DNA of 64,000 bases from Pseudomonas sp. ANT_J12. GTDB lineage: Bacteria > Pseudomonadota > Gammaproteobacteria > Pseudomonadales > Pseudomonadaceae. Made by a program: the position numbers and the translations under genes. Every line of letters begins with the position of its first letter. Position 1 is the stretch's first letter. Below, piece by piece: positions 1 through 8,975 of the stretch. The stretch covers positions 186,001-250,000 of the forward strand of contig NZ_VOBN01000005.1 in NCBI RefSeq assembly GCF_008370045.1. The letters are read 5' to 3'. The notes beneath the pieces were generated by a model, which saw nothing but the letters and a program-made list of their open reading frames with translations, searched no databases and had not been told where the DNA came from.

Positions 1-1735
1 CGGCACCCTGGAGCGCAACGAGCTCAACGACGAGCGCGTGATGGACTCCAACGACCAGGAGAAAGAGCGCGGTATTACCATTCTGGCGAAAAACACCGCC
101 ATCAACTGGAACGGCTACCACATCAACATCGTGGACACTCCGGGCCACGCCGACTTCGGCGGCGAAGTTGAACGTGTAATGTCGATGGTTGACTCCGTTC
201 TGCTGCTGGTTGACGCTCAAGACGGCCCTATGCCGCAAACCCGTTTCGTGACCAAGAAGGCTTTCGAAGCCGGCCTGCGTCCAATCGTGGTGATCAACAA
301 GGTCGACCGTCCAGGCGCGCGTCCGGACTGGGTTCTGGACCAGATCTTCGACCTGTTCGACAACCTCGGTGCTACCGAAGAACAGCTGGACTTCAAAGTC
401 GTCTACGCCTCGGCCCTGAACGGCATTGCCGGTCTGGAACACACCGACATGGCTGAAGACATGACCCCGCTGTACCAGTCGATCGTCGACAACGTACCAG
501 CACCGAAAGTTGACCGTGACGGTCCGTTCCAGATGCAAATCTCGGCACTGGACTACAACAGCTTCCTGGGCATCATCGGCGTTGGCCGTATCGCTCGTGG
601 TCGCGTCAAGCCGAACACCCAGGTTGTGGCGATCGATGCCGACGGCAAGCGCCGTAACGGCCGTATCCTGAAGCTGATGGGTCACCACGGTCTGCACCGT
701 GTCGACGTTGACGAAGCAGCTGCCGGCGACATCGTCTGCATCAGCGGCTTCGATTCGCTGTTCATCTCCGACACTCTGTGCGACCCACTGAACGTTGAAG
801 CGATGAAGCCGCTGACCGTTGACGAACCAACCGTTTCGATGACCTTCCAGGTTAACGACTCGCCGTTCTGCGGCCGTGAAGGCAAGTTCGTCACCAGCCG
901 TAACATCAAAGAGCGTCTGGACAAAGAACTGCTCTACAACGTTGCCCTGCGCGTTGAAGAAGGCGACACCGCCGACAAGTTCAAAGTCTCCGGCCGTGGT
1001 GAGCTGCACCTCTCGGTACTGATCGAAACCATGCGTCGCGAAGGCTTCGAAATGGGTGTTGGTCGTCCGGAAGTGATCATCCGTATGGTTGACGGCGTTA
1101 AGCACGAACCGTACGAAAACGTGACCATCGACCTGCCAGAAGAATCGCAAGGTTCGATCATGGAACAGATCGGTATCCGTAAAGGCGACCTGACCAACAT
1201 GGTTCCGGATGGCAAGGGCCGTGTGCGCCTTGAGTACAACATCCCGGCTCGTGGCTTGATCGGTTTCCGTAACGAGTTCCTGACCCTGACCTCCGGTGCA
1301 GGCATCCTGACCTCGATCTTCGACCGTTACGACGTGATGAAGTCCGGCGACATGTCCGGCCGTCAGAACGGCGTGCTGGTTTCGGTTGCTACCGGTAAGG
1401 CGCTGACTTACTCGCTGGAAACCCTGCAAGCTCGCGGCAAACTGTTCCTGGGTCACGGCGAAGACGTGTACGAAGGTCAAATCGTCGGCATCAACAGCCG
1501 CGACAACGACCTGGGCGTCAACCCAACCAAAGGCAAGAAGCTCGACAACATGCGTGCCTCGGGTAAAGACGAAACCATCGCTCTGGTTCCGCCTATCCGT
1601 TTCACCCTGGAACAAGCGCTGGAATTCGTTCAAGAAGACGAATTGTGCGAAGTCACTCCTAAGTCCATCCGTCTTCGCAAGAAGATCCTGGGCGAAAGCG
1701 AGCGTACCCGCGCTGCCAAGAAGTCCGGTAACTGA
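1..1735 (+). CDS. typA: GTP-binding ribosome-associated protein TypA/BipA (5' end outside window)
   Basis: Translational GTPase of the EF-G/LepA superfamily. It binds ribosomes and is needed for 50S assembly and stress or cold adaptation. The reading frame is already open at base 2, so the start codon and the P-loop (G1) lie before the window; 577 codons are present against roughly 605 in the family. Visible GTPase motifs are G2 within ERGITI, G3 [10 protein letters not shown] and G4 NKVD, followed by G5-like SALNG. EF-Tu domain II-like, EF-G-like and BipA-specific C-terminal regions follow. The internal ATG at 41 lies inside the conserved [11 protein letters not shown] stretch and is not the start. 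The gene ends in TGA and is followed at once by a strong terminator, so it is the last gene of its unit. It is truncated only by the window edge and is not a pseudogene. Confidence 0.97.
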   Translation, partial: GTLERNELNDERVMDSNDQEKERGITILAKNTAINWNGYHINIVDTPGHADFGGEVERVMSMVDSVLLLVDAQDGPMPQTRFVTKKAFEAGLRPIVVINKVDRPGARPDWVLDQIFDLFDNLGATEEQLDFKVVYASALNGIAGLEHTDMAEDMTPLYQSIVDNVPAPKVDRDGPFQMQISALDYNSFLGIIGVGRIARGRVKPNTQVVAIDADGKRRNGRILKLMGHHGLHRVDVDEAAAGDIVCISGFDSLFISDTLCDPLNVEAMKPLTVDEPTVSMTFQVNDSPFCGREGKFVTSRNIKERLDKELLYNVALRVEEGDTADKFKVSGRGELHLSVLIETMRREGFEMGVGRPEVIIRMVDGVKHEPYENVTIDLPEESQGSIMEQIGIRKGDLTNMVPDGKGRVRLEYNIPARGLIGFRNEFLTLTSGAGILTSIFDRYDVMKSGDMSGRQNGVLVSVATGKALTYSLETLQARGKLFLGHGEDVYEGQIVGINSRDNDLGVNPTKGKKLDNMRASGKDETIALVPPIRFTLEQALEFVQEDELCEVTPKSIRLRKKILGESERTRAAKKSGN

Positions 1736-1753
1736 GTTATTTAGTTAGCTGAC

Positions 1754-1797
1754 AAAAAAAACGCCCCCGACCGCAAGGTCGGGGGCGTTTTTGTTTG
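1754..1797 (+). terminator. Rho-independent terminator of typA
   Basis: A GC-rich perfect stem (ACGCCCCCGACC / GGTCGGGGGCGT) with a GCAA-type loop is flanked by an A-tract upstream and a T-rich tract downstream, 20 bp after the typA stop. It could work in both directions. Confidence 0.93.
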
Positions 1798-1810
1798 TCT
1801 AGCGTTTGAT

Positions 1811-1916
1811 GATCGTTCCCACGCTCTGCGTGGGAATGCCTCAATGGACGCTCCGCGTCCGCTTTGGGACGCAGAGCGTCCCGGGCTGCATGCCCACGCG
1901 GAGCGTGGGAACGATC
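1811..1916. repeat. Family A palindromic repeat, copy 1
   Basis: Nested palindrome. The outer arms are GATCGTTCCCACGCTCTGCG and its inverse, and an inner pair is of the type GGACGCTCCGCGTCC / GGACGCAGAGCGTCC. The same element recurs near 15.4, 25.1, 28.4, 32.0 (short), 40.5 and 55.8 kb in this window, always between genes. Non-coding; resembles REP/REPIN-type elements of fluorescent pseudomonads. Confidence 0.85.
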
Positions 1917-1937
1917 ATCGGGCAGTGAGATTGCGGA

Positions 1938-2381
1938 TCAGAATTTCTCGAGGGTACGCCGGCTCTCGCTGCTCTCACGCGCCACTGCTTTGGGCTTGTA
2001 AGCGCAATACCCCGGCCGCGGCCCGATTTTCGGGTGGTTGCGGCAAGTATCCGGGCGCTTTTCATAAATAGTGCACAGACGGCTCTTACGATCCAGGTAC
2101 AGGCAATCGTTGTTGCTCATGCGCTGGAGAGTGAAGATCTCGGACTTCTGGTTGTAACGCTCGACGATCCCTTCCTTCTGCAAGCGCTTGGCGATGTTCT
2201 TCGCCGGCTCGCCACGTTCGAACTCGTCGACGATGCCGATGCGGATCAGATCCTTGATCTTGACCTCGACCGGCAAGGTGCAGCAGCTCGACACGCAGGA
2301 ACCGCACATCGGGGCAGAATATTTGGCCCAGGTATCGAGGCGGTCGATCTCCGCGGCGGCGATCAGGTTGGACTTCATCAT
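1938..2381 (-). CDS. YkgJ family cysteine cluster protein (zinc/iron-chelating domain)
   Basis: A 147-residue protein of unknown cellular role. It carries the YkgJ/Fe-S-cluster-type cysteine arrangement: CGSCVSSCC near residues 26-34, a second set CLYLDRKSRLCTIY and CRNHP around 92-115, and a final Cys in PGYCAY. The family is thought to bind Zn or Fe through these cysteines. Two Met codons stand in tandem at the start (MMKS), so either could be used. It converges on typA, with the typA terminator and a family A repeat between, and diverges from glgP. No operon partner is evident. The assignment rests on the cysteine pattern. Confidence 0.85.
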   Translation of the reverse strand: MMKSNLIAAAEIDRLDTWAKYSAPMCGSCVSSCCTLPVEVKIKDLIRIGIVDEFERGEPAKNIAKRLQKEGIVERYNQKSEIFTLQRMSNNDCLYLDRKSRLCTIYEKRPDTCRNHPKIGPRPGYCAYKPKAVARESSESRRTLEKF

Positions 2382-2491
2382 CGGTTGTTACCAGCGTGTG
2401 CATCAGGGCGCGCGATCATACCGGGACTGGTGGATTTTTGAACAACCTTTCGCCAGTTTTTTTCTGAAAGGCCCCATAAACACCGTTAATC

Positions 2492-2507
2492 CGGCACGGC
2501 CCCTGCA
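2492..2507 (+). promoter_or_regulatory. Candidate sigma-54 (-24/-12) promoter upstream of glgP
   Basis: CGGCACGGCCCCTGCA matches the consensus TGGCACG-N4-TTGCA at 14 of 16 positions, counting the N4 as free, with the required GG-N10-GC spacing. It lies about 130 bp before the glgP start. No enhancer protein site was identified, so use is unproven. Confidence 0.4.
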
Positions 2508-2638
2508 TTGATTCAGGCACGTGCCAATGTAATGCCGACCTATCTCGCACTATCAGGAAAAACTGCCGAACCAGAGCCCATACCGCCTGTCAGACCGTCT
2601 AGGCTCAGACAACTCAAAGCTCGCTCGAGGTCTTATCG

Positions 2639-5089
2639 ATGACTCAAGAACCACTTGTTCGCGAAGCAGAGGTGGCCGCATTCCGCGACGCCGTCTTGAC
2701 CAAACTCACCTACGCGGTGGGCAAAGACCCGGACCACGCCTTCGACCACGACTGGTTCGAAGCCATTGCCCTGGCAGCGCGCGACCACATGGTCGAGCAC
2801 TGGATGGACCACACCCGGCAGATCTACCGCAAAGGGCAGAAACGGGTGTACTACCTGTCCCTGGAATTTCTCATCGGCCGCTTGCTCTACGACAGCCTGA
2901 GCAACCTCGGCCTGCTCGACGTCGCCCGCGAAGCGCTGACCGAGCTCGGCGTCGACCTCGAACGCATCCGCCTGCTGGAGCCCGATGCGGCGCTGGGCAA
3001 CGGCGGCCTCGGTCGTCTGGCCGCCTGCTTCATGGAAAGCATGTCGACCCTCGGCATCGCCGGCCACGGCTACGGCATTCGTTATGAGCACGGTTTGTTC
3101 CGCCAGGCCATCGTCGATGGCTGGCAGCAGGAGCAGACCGAACACTGGCTGGATTTCGGTAACCCGTGGGAGTTCGAACGGCCAGAGGTCGTGTACCCGA
3201 TCGGCTTTGGCGGCAGCGTCGAAACTGTCACCGACGATACGGGCAAGTCCCGGCAAGTCTGGACTCCGGTGGAAACCGTGCGGGCGATTGCCTACGACAC
3301 CCCGGTGGTCGGCTGGCGCGGTGCCAGCGTCAACACCCTGCGCTTGTGGCGCGCCCGCGCCGTGGAAGATTTGCACCTGGAACGCTTCAACGCCGGTGAC
3401 CACTTGGGCGCCGTGGCCGAAGTCGCCCGGGCCGAAAGTATTTCCCGCGTGCTTTACCCGGCGGACAGCACCGAAGCCGGCCAGGAACTGCGCCTGCGCC
3501 AGGAATACTTCTTCGTCGCCGCGTCCCTGCAGGATTTGCTGCGCCGCCATCGCAACATGCACACCTCGGTGCTGACCCTGGGTGACCACGCGGCGATCCA
3601 GCTCAACGACACTCACCCATCAATCGCCGTGGCCGAGCTGATGCGTCAGTTGGTCGATGTCTACGATGTCGCGTGGGATGCCGCGTGGCAGGTCACGGTC
3701 GATACGCTGTCGTACACCAACCACACGCTGCTGCCGGAAGCGCTGGAAACCTGGCCGGTCGGCTTGATGGAACGCATGCTGCCACGACACATGCAGATCA
3801 TTTACCTGATCAACGCCCAGCACATCGATTCGCTGCGGGCCAAAGGCATCCACGACTTCGACGTGCTGCGCGCGGTGTCGCTGATCGAGGAAGACAATGG
3901 CCGCCGCGTGCGCATGGGCAACCTCGCATTCCTCGGTTCCCACAGCGTCAACGGTGTATCCGCATTGCACACGCAACTGATGCGTAAAACCGTGTTCTCC
4001 GAACTGCACAAGCTCTACCCGGAACGGATCAACAACAAAACCAACGGCATCACGTTCCGCCGCTGGCTGTATCAGGCCAACTCCGAACTGACCTCGATGC
4101 TGGTCGATGCGCTGGGTCCTGACTTGCTGGATAACCCGGAAGAGCGCTTGCTCGATCTGCAGCCGTTCGCCGAGAAACCCGCGTTCCGCAAGGCCTTCGC
4201 CGAACAGCGCCTGCACAGCAAGAAAGCCCTGGCGTACCTGATTCACGAACGGCTGGGCATCGCGGTCAACCCGGCGGCGATGTTTGACGTGCAGGTGAAA
4301 AGGATCCACGAATACAAGCGCCAGTTGCTCAACCTGCTGCACACCGTCGCGCTGTACCAGGCGATTCGTGCCGAGCCGGAAATCGACTGGGTGCCGCGCG
4401 TGAAGATCTTCGCCGGCAAGGCCGCGGCGAGTTATCACCAGGCCAAGCTGATCATCAAATTGACCAACGACATCGCCCGGGTGGTCAACAACGACCCGAC
4501 CGTGCGCGGCTTGCTCAAGGTGGTGTTCCTGCCCAACTACAACGTCAGCCTGGCGGAGAGCATCATTCCGGCGGCGGATTTGTCGGAGCAGATTTCCACC
4601 GCCGGTTTCGAGGCGTCGGGCACCAGCAACATGAAATTCGGCCTCAACGGCGCGCTGACCATCGGCACCCTCGATGGCGCCAACGTCGAAATGAGCGAGC
4701 GCATTGGCGTGGAGCACATGTTCATCTTCGGCCTCAGCGCGCAACAGGTCGAAGCGCGCAAGCAGAACCATGAGTTCAACGCCGCGCCGGACATTGCCGC
4801 GTCCCATCGCCTCAACGACGTGTTGCAAGCGATTCGCGGCGGGGTGTTCTCGCCGGATGATCCGTCGCGCTACACCGGGCTGATCGACTCGCTGATCGAC
4901 TACGACCGCTTCCTGGTCTGCGCCGATTTCGACTCCTATTGGGACGCACAGATGCGCGTAGAAGCGCACTGGCATGACTCCCAGGCATGGTGGCGGTCGG
5001 CGGTGTTGAACACGTCGCGGATGGGCTGGTTCTCGTCGGATCGGACGATTCGTGAGTACGCGACCGATATCTGGAAGGCTTTGGAGTAA
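2639..5089 (+). CDS. glgP: Glycogen/starch/alpha-glucan phosphorylase
   Basis: Pyridoxal-phosphate enzyme that releases glucose-1-phosphate from alpha-1,4-glucans. It has 816 residues, the normal family length. The PLP signature EASGTSNMKFGLNGA is present, with the cofactor lysine at about residue 666. The active-site regions NGGLGRLAACF and LNDTHPSIAVAELMR, and the sequence VKRIHEYKRQLLN, are also intact. The start ATG follows a purine-rich CTCGAGG. No other glycogen gene lies in this window, so the gene is separate from any glg operon here. A sigma-54-like promoter sequence lies about 130 bp upstream. Substrate could be glycogen or maltodextrins; sequence alone does not separate them. Confidence 0.96.
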   Translation: MTQEPLVREAEVAAFRDAVLTKLTYAVGKDPDHAFDHDWFEAIALAARDHMVEHWMDHTRQIYRKGQKRVYYLSLEFLIGRLLYDSLSNLGLLDVAREALTELGVDLERIRLLEPDAALGNGGLGRLAACFMESMSTLGIAGHGYGIRYEHGLFRQAIVDGWQQEQTEHWLDFGNPWEFERPEVVYPIGFGGSVETVTDDTGKSRQVWTPVETVRAIAYDTPVVGWRGASVNTLRLWRARAVEDLHLERFNAGDHLGAVAEVARAESISRVLYPADSTEAGQELRLRQEYFFVAASLQDLLRRHRNMHTSVLTLGDHAAIQLNDTHPSIAVAELMRQLVDVYDVAWDAAWQVTVDTLSYTNHTLLPEALETWPVGLMERMLPRHMQIIYLINAQHIDSLRAKGIHDFDVLRAVSLIEEDNGRRVRMGNLAFLGSHSVNGVSALHTQLMRKTVFSELHKLYPERINNKTNGITFRRWLYQANSELTSMLVDALGPDLLDNPEERLLDLQPFAEKPAFRKAFAEQRLHSKKALAYLIHERLGIAVNPAAMFDVQVKRIHEYKRQLLNLLHTVALYQAIRAEPEIDWVPRVKIFAGKAAASYHQAKLIIKLTNDIARVVNNDPTVRGLLKVVFLPNYNVSLAESIIPAADLSEQISTAGFEASGTSNMKFGLNGALTIGTLDGANVEMSERIGVEHMFIFGLSAQQVEARKQNHEFNAAPDIAASHRLNDVLQAIRGGVFSPDDPSRYTGLIDSLIDYDRFLVCADFDSYWDAQMRVEAHWHDSQAWWRSAVLNTSRMGWFSSDRTIREYATDIWKALE

Positions 5090-5112
5090 CTTTTAGCAAT
5101 AATTGCGAGCAA

Positions 5113-5132
5113 GGCCCAACGTACGTTGGGCC
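5113..5132. terminator. Perfect 20-bp palindrome after glgP, possible terminator hairpin
   Basis: GGCCCAACGTACGTTGGGCC is a perfect palindrome 24 bp after the glgP stop. There is no T-tract, so it may act as an mRNA 3' end-stabilising hairpin or a protein site and not as an intrinsic terminator. Confidence 0.45.
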
Positions 5133-5189
5133 GGATCGATATACTAAGCGTCAGTTTTGCCGGATGTTTCAGTGGCGTCTGCGCGAACG

Positions 5190-5283
5190 CTTTCGCGGGC
5201 AAGCCTCGCTCCTACAGGTTTTGCGTGTGCCATGGATTGGGCCACGACACATAACCTGTAGGAGCGAGGCTTGCCCGCGAAGA
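5190..5283. repeat. Family B REPIN (inverted REP pair)
   Basis: Two inverted copies of the REP-type sequence TGTAGGAGCGAGGCTTGCCC (extended by GCGAA) are separated by about 32 bp. An open frame running through the right copy makes a false N-terminal extension of the downstream gene. Confidence 0.88.
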
Positions 5284-5348
5284 CGTCAGCACAGACGACG
5301 CCAGGCTTCTGGACTTGCCCGCCAATGGGCCGCTTAGGGATATCGACC

Positions 5349-8300
5349 ATGCAATGGATTTTCATGCTGATTGGCTTGGTGCTCGGCTGGGTACTCGATG
5401 AGTCACTCAGCGATGCGCTGTTGGGCGGGTTGCTCGGGTTGGGCATTGGCCAGGCCATTCACATTGCCCGTTTGCACGCGCAAGCGGCCCGGCACCATCA
5501 ACTGCTTGAGCAGACGCAGGTGGCGCTCAATACGTTGCTGCAACGGGTTAGGACGCTAGAGGCGTCCGGCGTCATGCCGCCGCACGCCACGCCCGCCGAA
5601 GCCGCTCAGGCTGACGTCAGCGAACCCGTCGCCCCCCCCGAATTCATCCTCGACGACGTTCACCTCGACATCCCCGTCAAAGCCCCCGCCCAATCCCCGG
5701 AGCTGGTGTGGACACTTCCGCCCGAACTCCAATCGATCACCGCCACCCCCACCGAGGCCAGCCGTCCGCTGCCCGCCGATGTCTGGACCCCGGAGCCGGT
5801 CGCCCGCGAACCGCGTCAACCGGCGGCCCCACGCGAACCGAATGTCTTCGACCGCGCGATCATGGGCGCGCGCAACTGGCTGTTCGGCGGCAACACCGTG
5901 CTGCGGGTGGGCGTGGTGCTGTTGTTCCTCGGTCTGGCCTTCCTGCTGCGCTACGCCACTGAAGGCATGGTGGTGCCGATCGAGATGCGTTACGCCGGGG
6001 TTGCCGCCAGTGCCCTGGGCTTGCTCGGTCTGGGCTGGTGGCTGCGCCATCGCAACAGCCAATACGCGCTGATGTTGCAAGGCACCGGGATTGCCGTGTT
6101 GTACCTGACGGTGTTCGCTGCGATGCGCTTGCATCCGCTGCTCGACCCAACGGCAGCCTTGGGCTTGCTGGTGGCGGTGACGGTGTTCTCGGCGATCCTG
6201 GCGATCACCCAGGACTCTCTGGCACTGGCCTGCGTCGCTGCGTTGGGCGGATTCGCCGCGCCGATCCTGACGTCCACCGGCTCCGGTAACCACGTCGCGT
6301 TGTTCAGCTACTTCGCGCTGCTCAACACCGGCATCCTCGCCATCGCCTGGTTCAAGGCCTGGCGTCCGCTCAACCTGATCGGTTTTGTCGGCACCTTCGG
6401 CATCGGTTTCGCCTGGGGCGCGCGCTCCTACACGCCGGAACTGCTGTGGAGCACCGAACCGTTCCTGATTCTGTTCTTCCTGATGTACCTGGGCATTGGC
6501 CTGCTGTTTACCCGGCGCAAGCTGTTGGAGATGACCGACGCGCCGGAAGACGACAGCCGTCAGGCGTTGCTGCACTGGTCGGCGCGCAAGGGCGATTACG
6601 TTGACGGCACGATGCTGTTCGGGCCGCCGCTGGTGGGTTTCGGCTTGCAGTTGGCGCTGGTCCAGCATCTGGAATTCGCCGCCGCGTTCAGTGCGTTGGC
6701 GCTGGGCATGCTCTACATGGGCCTGGCCCGCTTGCTGATGGGCGGTCGCGCGTTGCTGCTGGCGGAAACTTGCCTGGCGCTGGGCGTGATCTTCACCAGC
6801 CTCGCGATCCCGTTGGGCCTCGACGCACGCTGGACCGCTGCCGCCTGGGCCGTGGAAGGCGCGGGGATTTTCTGGCTCGGCCTGCGTCAGCAACGGCCGC
6901 TGGCCCGGGCTTTCGCCTTGCTGCTGCAACTGGGCTCGGCGCTGGCCTTTCTCAGCGAATTGCAGCCCGGCGAAGGCAGCCTGTTGGACGGTTCCTGGCT
7001 CGGCGCGCTGATGCTCGGCGTGGCGTTGCTGTTCAGTTTCTACCAATTGCGCCAGGCCCCGCCGGAGCAGACTTGCGCCTGGGAACGCCAGGGCTTGCCG
7101 GTGTTGGCATGCCTGGGCCTGACTTTCCTGTACCTGCTGGCGCCGTTGTTTTTCCTGACCCACGGCACCGCGATCAGTTGGGCGCTGGCCGGGCTGGCGA
7201 CGCTGTTCGTCGGCCTGCGCCTGCAATCGCGCACGTTCCTGTTCACCGCGTTTGCCGTGCAATTGCTCGGCGGCGCGTTGTTCCTGCTACGGCTGAAAGG
7301 GGCGAGCGGCGATTCGGCGGCGGTGCTCAGCGCTGGCTGGAGCGGATTGCTCAGCGCCTCGCTGATCGGTCTGGCGTTGATCGGCGGCATGTTGCTGGCG
7401 GCTCGGGATGAGATGGTGCGCAACGATCCTCGATTGCTGCGCGGCTTGTCAGTGATCCTGCTGGCGGGTCTGGTGCTGATCAACCTCGCGGTGCTGTTCG
7501 TGCTGCCGTGGCAAACCGCGAGTGCGGTGTGGGCTGCCAGCGGGTTGTTCATCATCTGGCTGAGTCTGTACCTCAAGCAGCGGGTGAGTTTTGTCTTTGG
7601 CCTGCTGTTGCAGGTGATCGGTGGCGCGGCGTTCCTGTTCGCCGGGCCGGACCTTCTGGGGCCGCTGGCCAGTGAAGGCTTGAAGCCGCTGGCGCATAGC
7701 GGTTTCTGGACACCGTTGGTGCTCGGCCTGGCCGCGTTGGTCGGTGCGTGGCGCTTGCAAGTGGGCAATCATGCGTCGGCGTTTGATGCGCTGAGCCTGA
7801 ATCGCTTGTCCGAATTGCTCCTGATGTGGGGCGCGGGCTGGTGGACGTTGGCGTGGCTCAGCGAAGTGCTGCGCTTTGCCCCGCTGAATCTGCAAGCGAC
7901 CTTGCTGCTGGCCGTCGCGGCGCTGAGTGTGGCGCTGTGGACGGTGTTGGCGCTGCGCCTGAAATGGTCGGCGCTGGGCTTGCTCTGCACCTTGCTGATT
8001 CCGGCGGCGGGCCTGGTGCTGGTCGCCGCATGGCAGTCGCGTTATCACCCGGCGGCCAACTTCGGCTGGCTGGTGTGGGCGGCGGTGTTCGTCGTGCATT
8101 TCATCTCCCTGCGGCGCCTGGCGCCAATGCTGCCGGCACGCGCCCTCAGCACCGCCCATGTGCTCGGCTGCTGGCTGTTGCTCGGTGTGCTGGCCCTGGA
8201 GCTGCGTTATGGCTTGCTGCTGTTGTCCGAGCAGTACAACGCCTGGCGCTGGTTGGGCTGGGCGATTCTGCCGAGTCTGTATCTGGTGCTGGCTGCCGCG

Positions 8301-8975
8301 CCGCGTGCGTGGCCATGGCCGGTGTCGGCGTATTCCCGCGAGTACCGTGTTTACGCTGCGGCGCCGTTGGCGTTGTTGATGCTGGGCTGGTTCTGGCTGG
8401 CGAACGGCGTCAGCGACGGCACCGCCGAGCCGCTGCCGTACGTGCCGCTGATCAACCCGCTGGAATTGGGCCTGCTGTTCGCGCTGTTCGGGGTTTACGT
8501 GTGGTCGCGTAGCGCCGTGACGCAATTTGCCCTGCCGAAGGTGTACGCCGAGAACGCCACGCAGCTGATCGCCGGGGCTTCGTTGTTCGTGTTTTTCTCC
8601 GCCGTGGTCACGCGCACCGCGCACCATTGGGGCGGCGTGCCATTCGAGCTGGATCAACTGCTGGTGTCGATGCAGGTGCAGGCCGGTTTGTCGATCGTCT
8701 GGACCTTGATGGCGCTGGGCTTGATGATCGGCGGCCATTTGCGCCATCGCCGTGAGGTCTGGCTGATCGGTGCCGCGCTGATCGGGCTGGTGGTGGCCAA
8801 ACTGTTCTTTGTCGAATTGAGTAACCGTGGCGGACTCGCCCGGATCGTCTCGTTTATCGGCGTGGGCGTGTTGCTGTTGGTGGTGGGCTATTTCGCCCCG
8901 TTGCCACCCAAGCGCGCCGAAGCCGAGCCGGAGCCTGAAAAACCGGCCCCTGAAACCGAAGGAGTGTCGTCTTGA
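5349..8975 (+). CDS. DUF2339 domain-containing giant polytopic membrane protein
   Basis: Predicted inner-membrane protein of 1208 residues. After an initial hydrophobic segment (MQWIFMLIGLVLGWVL) come a soluble Pro/Ala-rich stretch to about residue 175 and then some twenty or more hydrophobic segments to the C-terminus, which ends in a short acidic tail. It matches the DUF2339 family by this architecture and the segment FDRAIMGARNWLFGGN leading into the first core helix. The start is set at ATG 5349 because AGGGATA precedes it; the 26 upstream codons in frame fall in a REPIN. The stop codon overlaps the TTG start of the DUF3999 gene, so the two are translationally coupled. Function is unknown; the pairing with an exported DUF3999 protein suggests a cell-envelope role (inference). 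Confidence 0.85.
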   Translation: MQWIFMLIGLVLGWVLDESLSDALLGGLLGLGIGQAIHIARLHAQAARHHQLLEQTQVALNTLLQRVRTLEASGVMPPHATPAEAAQADVSEPVAPPEFILDDVHLDIPVKAPAQSPELVWTLPPELQSITATPTEASRPLPADVWTPEPVAREPRQPAAPREPNVFDRAIMGARNWLFGGNTVLRVGVVLLFLGLAFLLRYATEGMVVPIEMRYAGVAASALGLLGLGWWLRHRNSQYALMLQGTGIAVLYLTVFAAMRLHPLLDPTAALGLLVAVTVFSAILAITQDSLALACVAALGGFAAPILTSTGSGNHVALFSYFALLNTGILAIAWFKAWRPLNLIGFVGTFGIGFAWGARSYTPELLWSTEPFLILFFLMYLGIGLLFTRRKLLEMTDAPEDDSRQALLHWSARKGDYVDGTMLFGPPLVGFGLQLALVQHLEFAAAFSALALGMLYMGLARLLMGGRALLLAETCLALGVIFTSLAIPLGLDARWTAAAWAVEGAGIFWLGLRQQRPLARAFALLLQLGSALAFLSELQPGEGSLLDGSWLGALMLGVALLFSFYQLRQAPPEQTCAWERQGLPVLACLGLTFLYLLAPLFFLTHGTAISWALAGLATLFVGLRLQSRTFLFTAFAVQLLGGALFLLRLKGASGDSAAVLSAGWSGLLSASLIGLALIGGMLLAARDEMVRNDPRLLRGLSVILLAGLVLINLAVLFVLPWQTASAVWAASGLFIIWLSLYLKQRVSFVFGLLLQVIGGAAFLFAGPDLLGPLASEGLKPLAHSGFWTPLVLGLAALVGAWRLQVGNHASAFDALSLNRLSELLLMWGAGWWTLAWLSEVLRFAPLNLQATLLLAVAALSVALWTVLALRLKWSALGLLCTLLIPAAGLVLVAAWQSRYHPAANFGWLVWAAVFVVHFISLRRLAPMLPARALSTAHVLGCWLLLGVLALELRYGLLLLSEQYNAWRWLGWAILPSLYLVLAAAPRAWPWPVSAYSREYRVYAAAPLALLMLGWFWLANGVSDGTAEPLPYVPLINPLELGLLFALFGVYVWSRSAVTQFALPKVYAENATQLIAGASLFVFFSAVVTRTAHHWGGVPFELDQLLVSMQVQAGLSIVWTLMALGLMIGGHLRHRREVWLIGAALIGLVVAKLFFVELSNRGGLARIVSFIGVGVLLLVVGYFAPLPPKRAEAEPEPEKPAPETEGVSS

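Noticed and set aside
1..1735. typA as a truncated pseudogene
   Set aside because: The frame is open to the first base and all later motifs are intact; the missing N-terminus is due to the window edge.
1811..1916. Family A repeats as CRISPR repeats
   Set aside because: They are single dispersed copies with internal palindromes, with no regular spacers and no cas genes.
5271..5348. N-terminal extension of the DUF2339 protein
   Set aside because: The added 26 codons are translated from a REPIN arm; ATG 5349 has a better ribosome site and starts a hydrophobic segment. Similar false extensions were trimmed from the esterase (33256), the ABC permease (41607) and the HBM chemoreceptor (47463).
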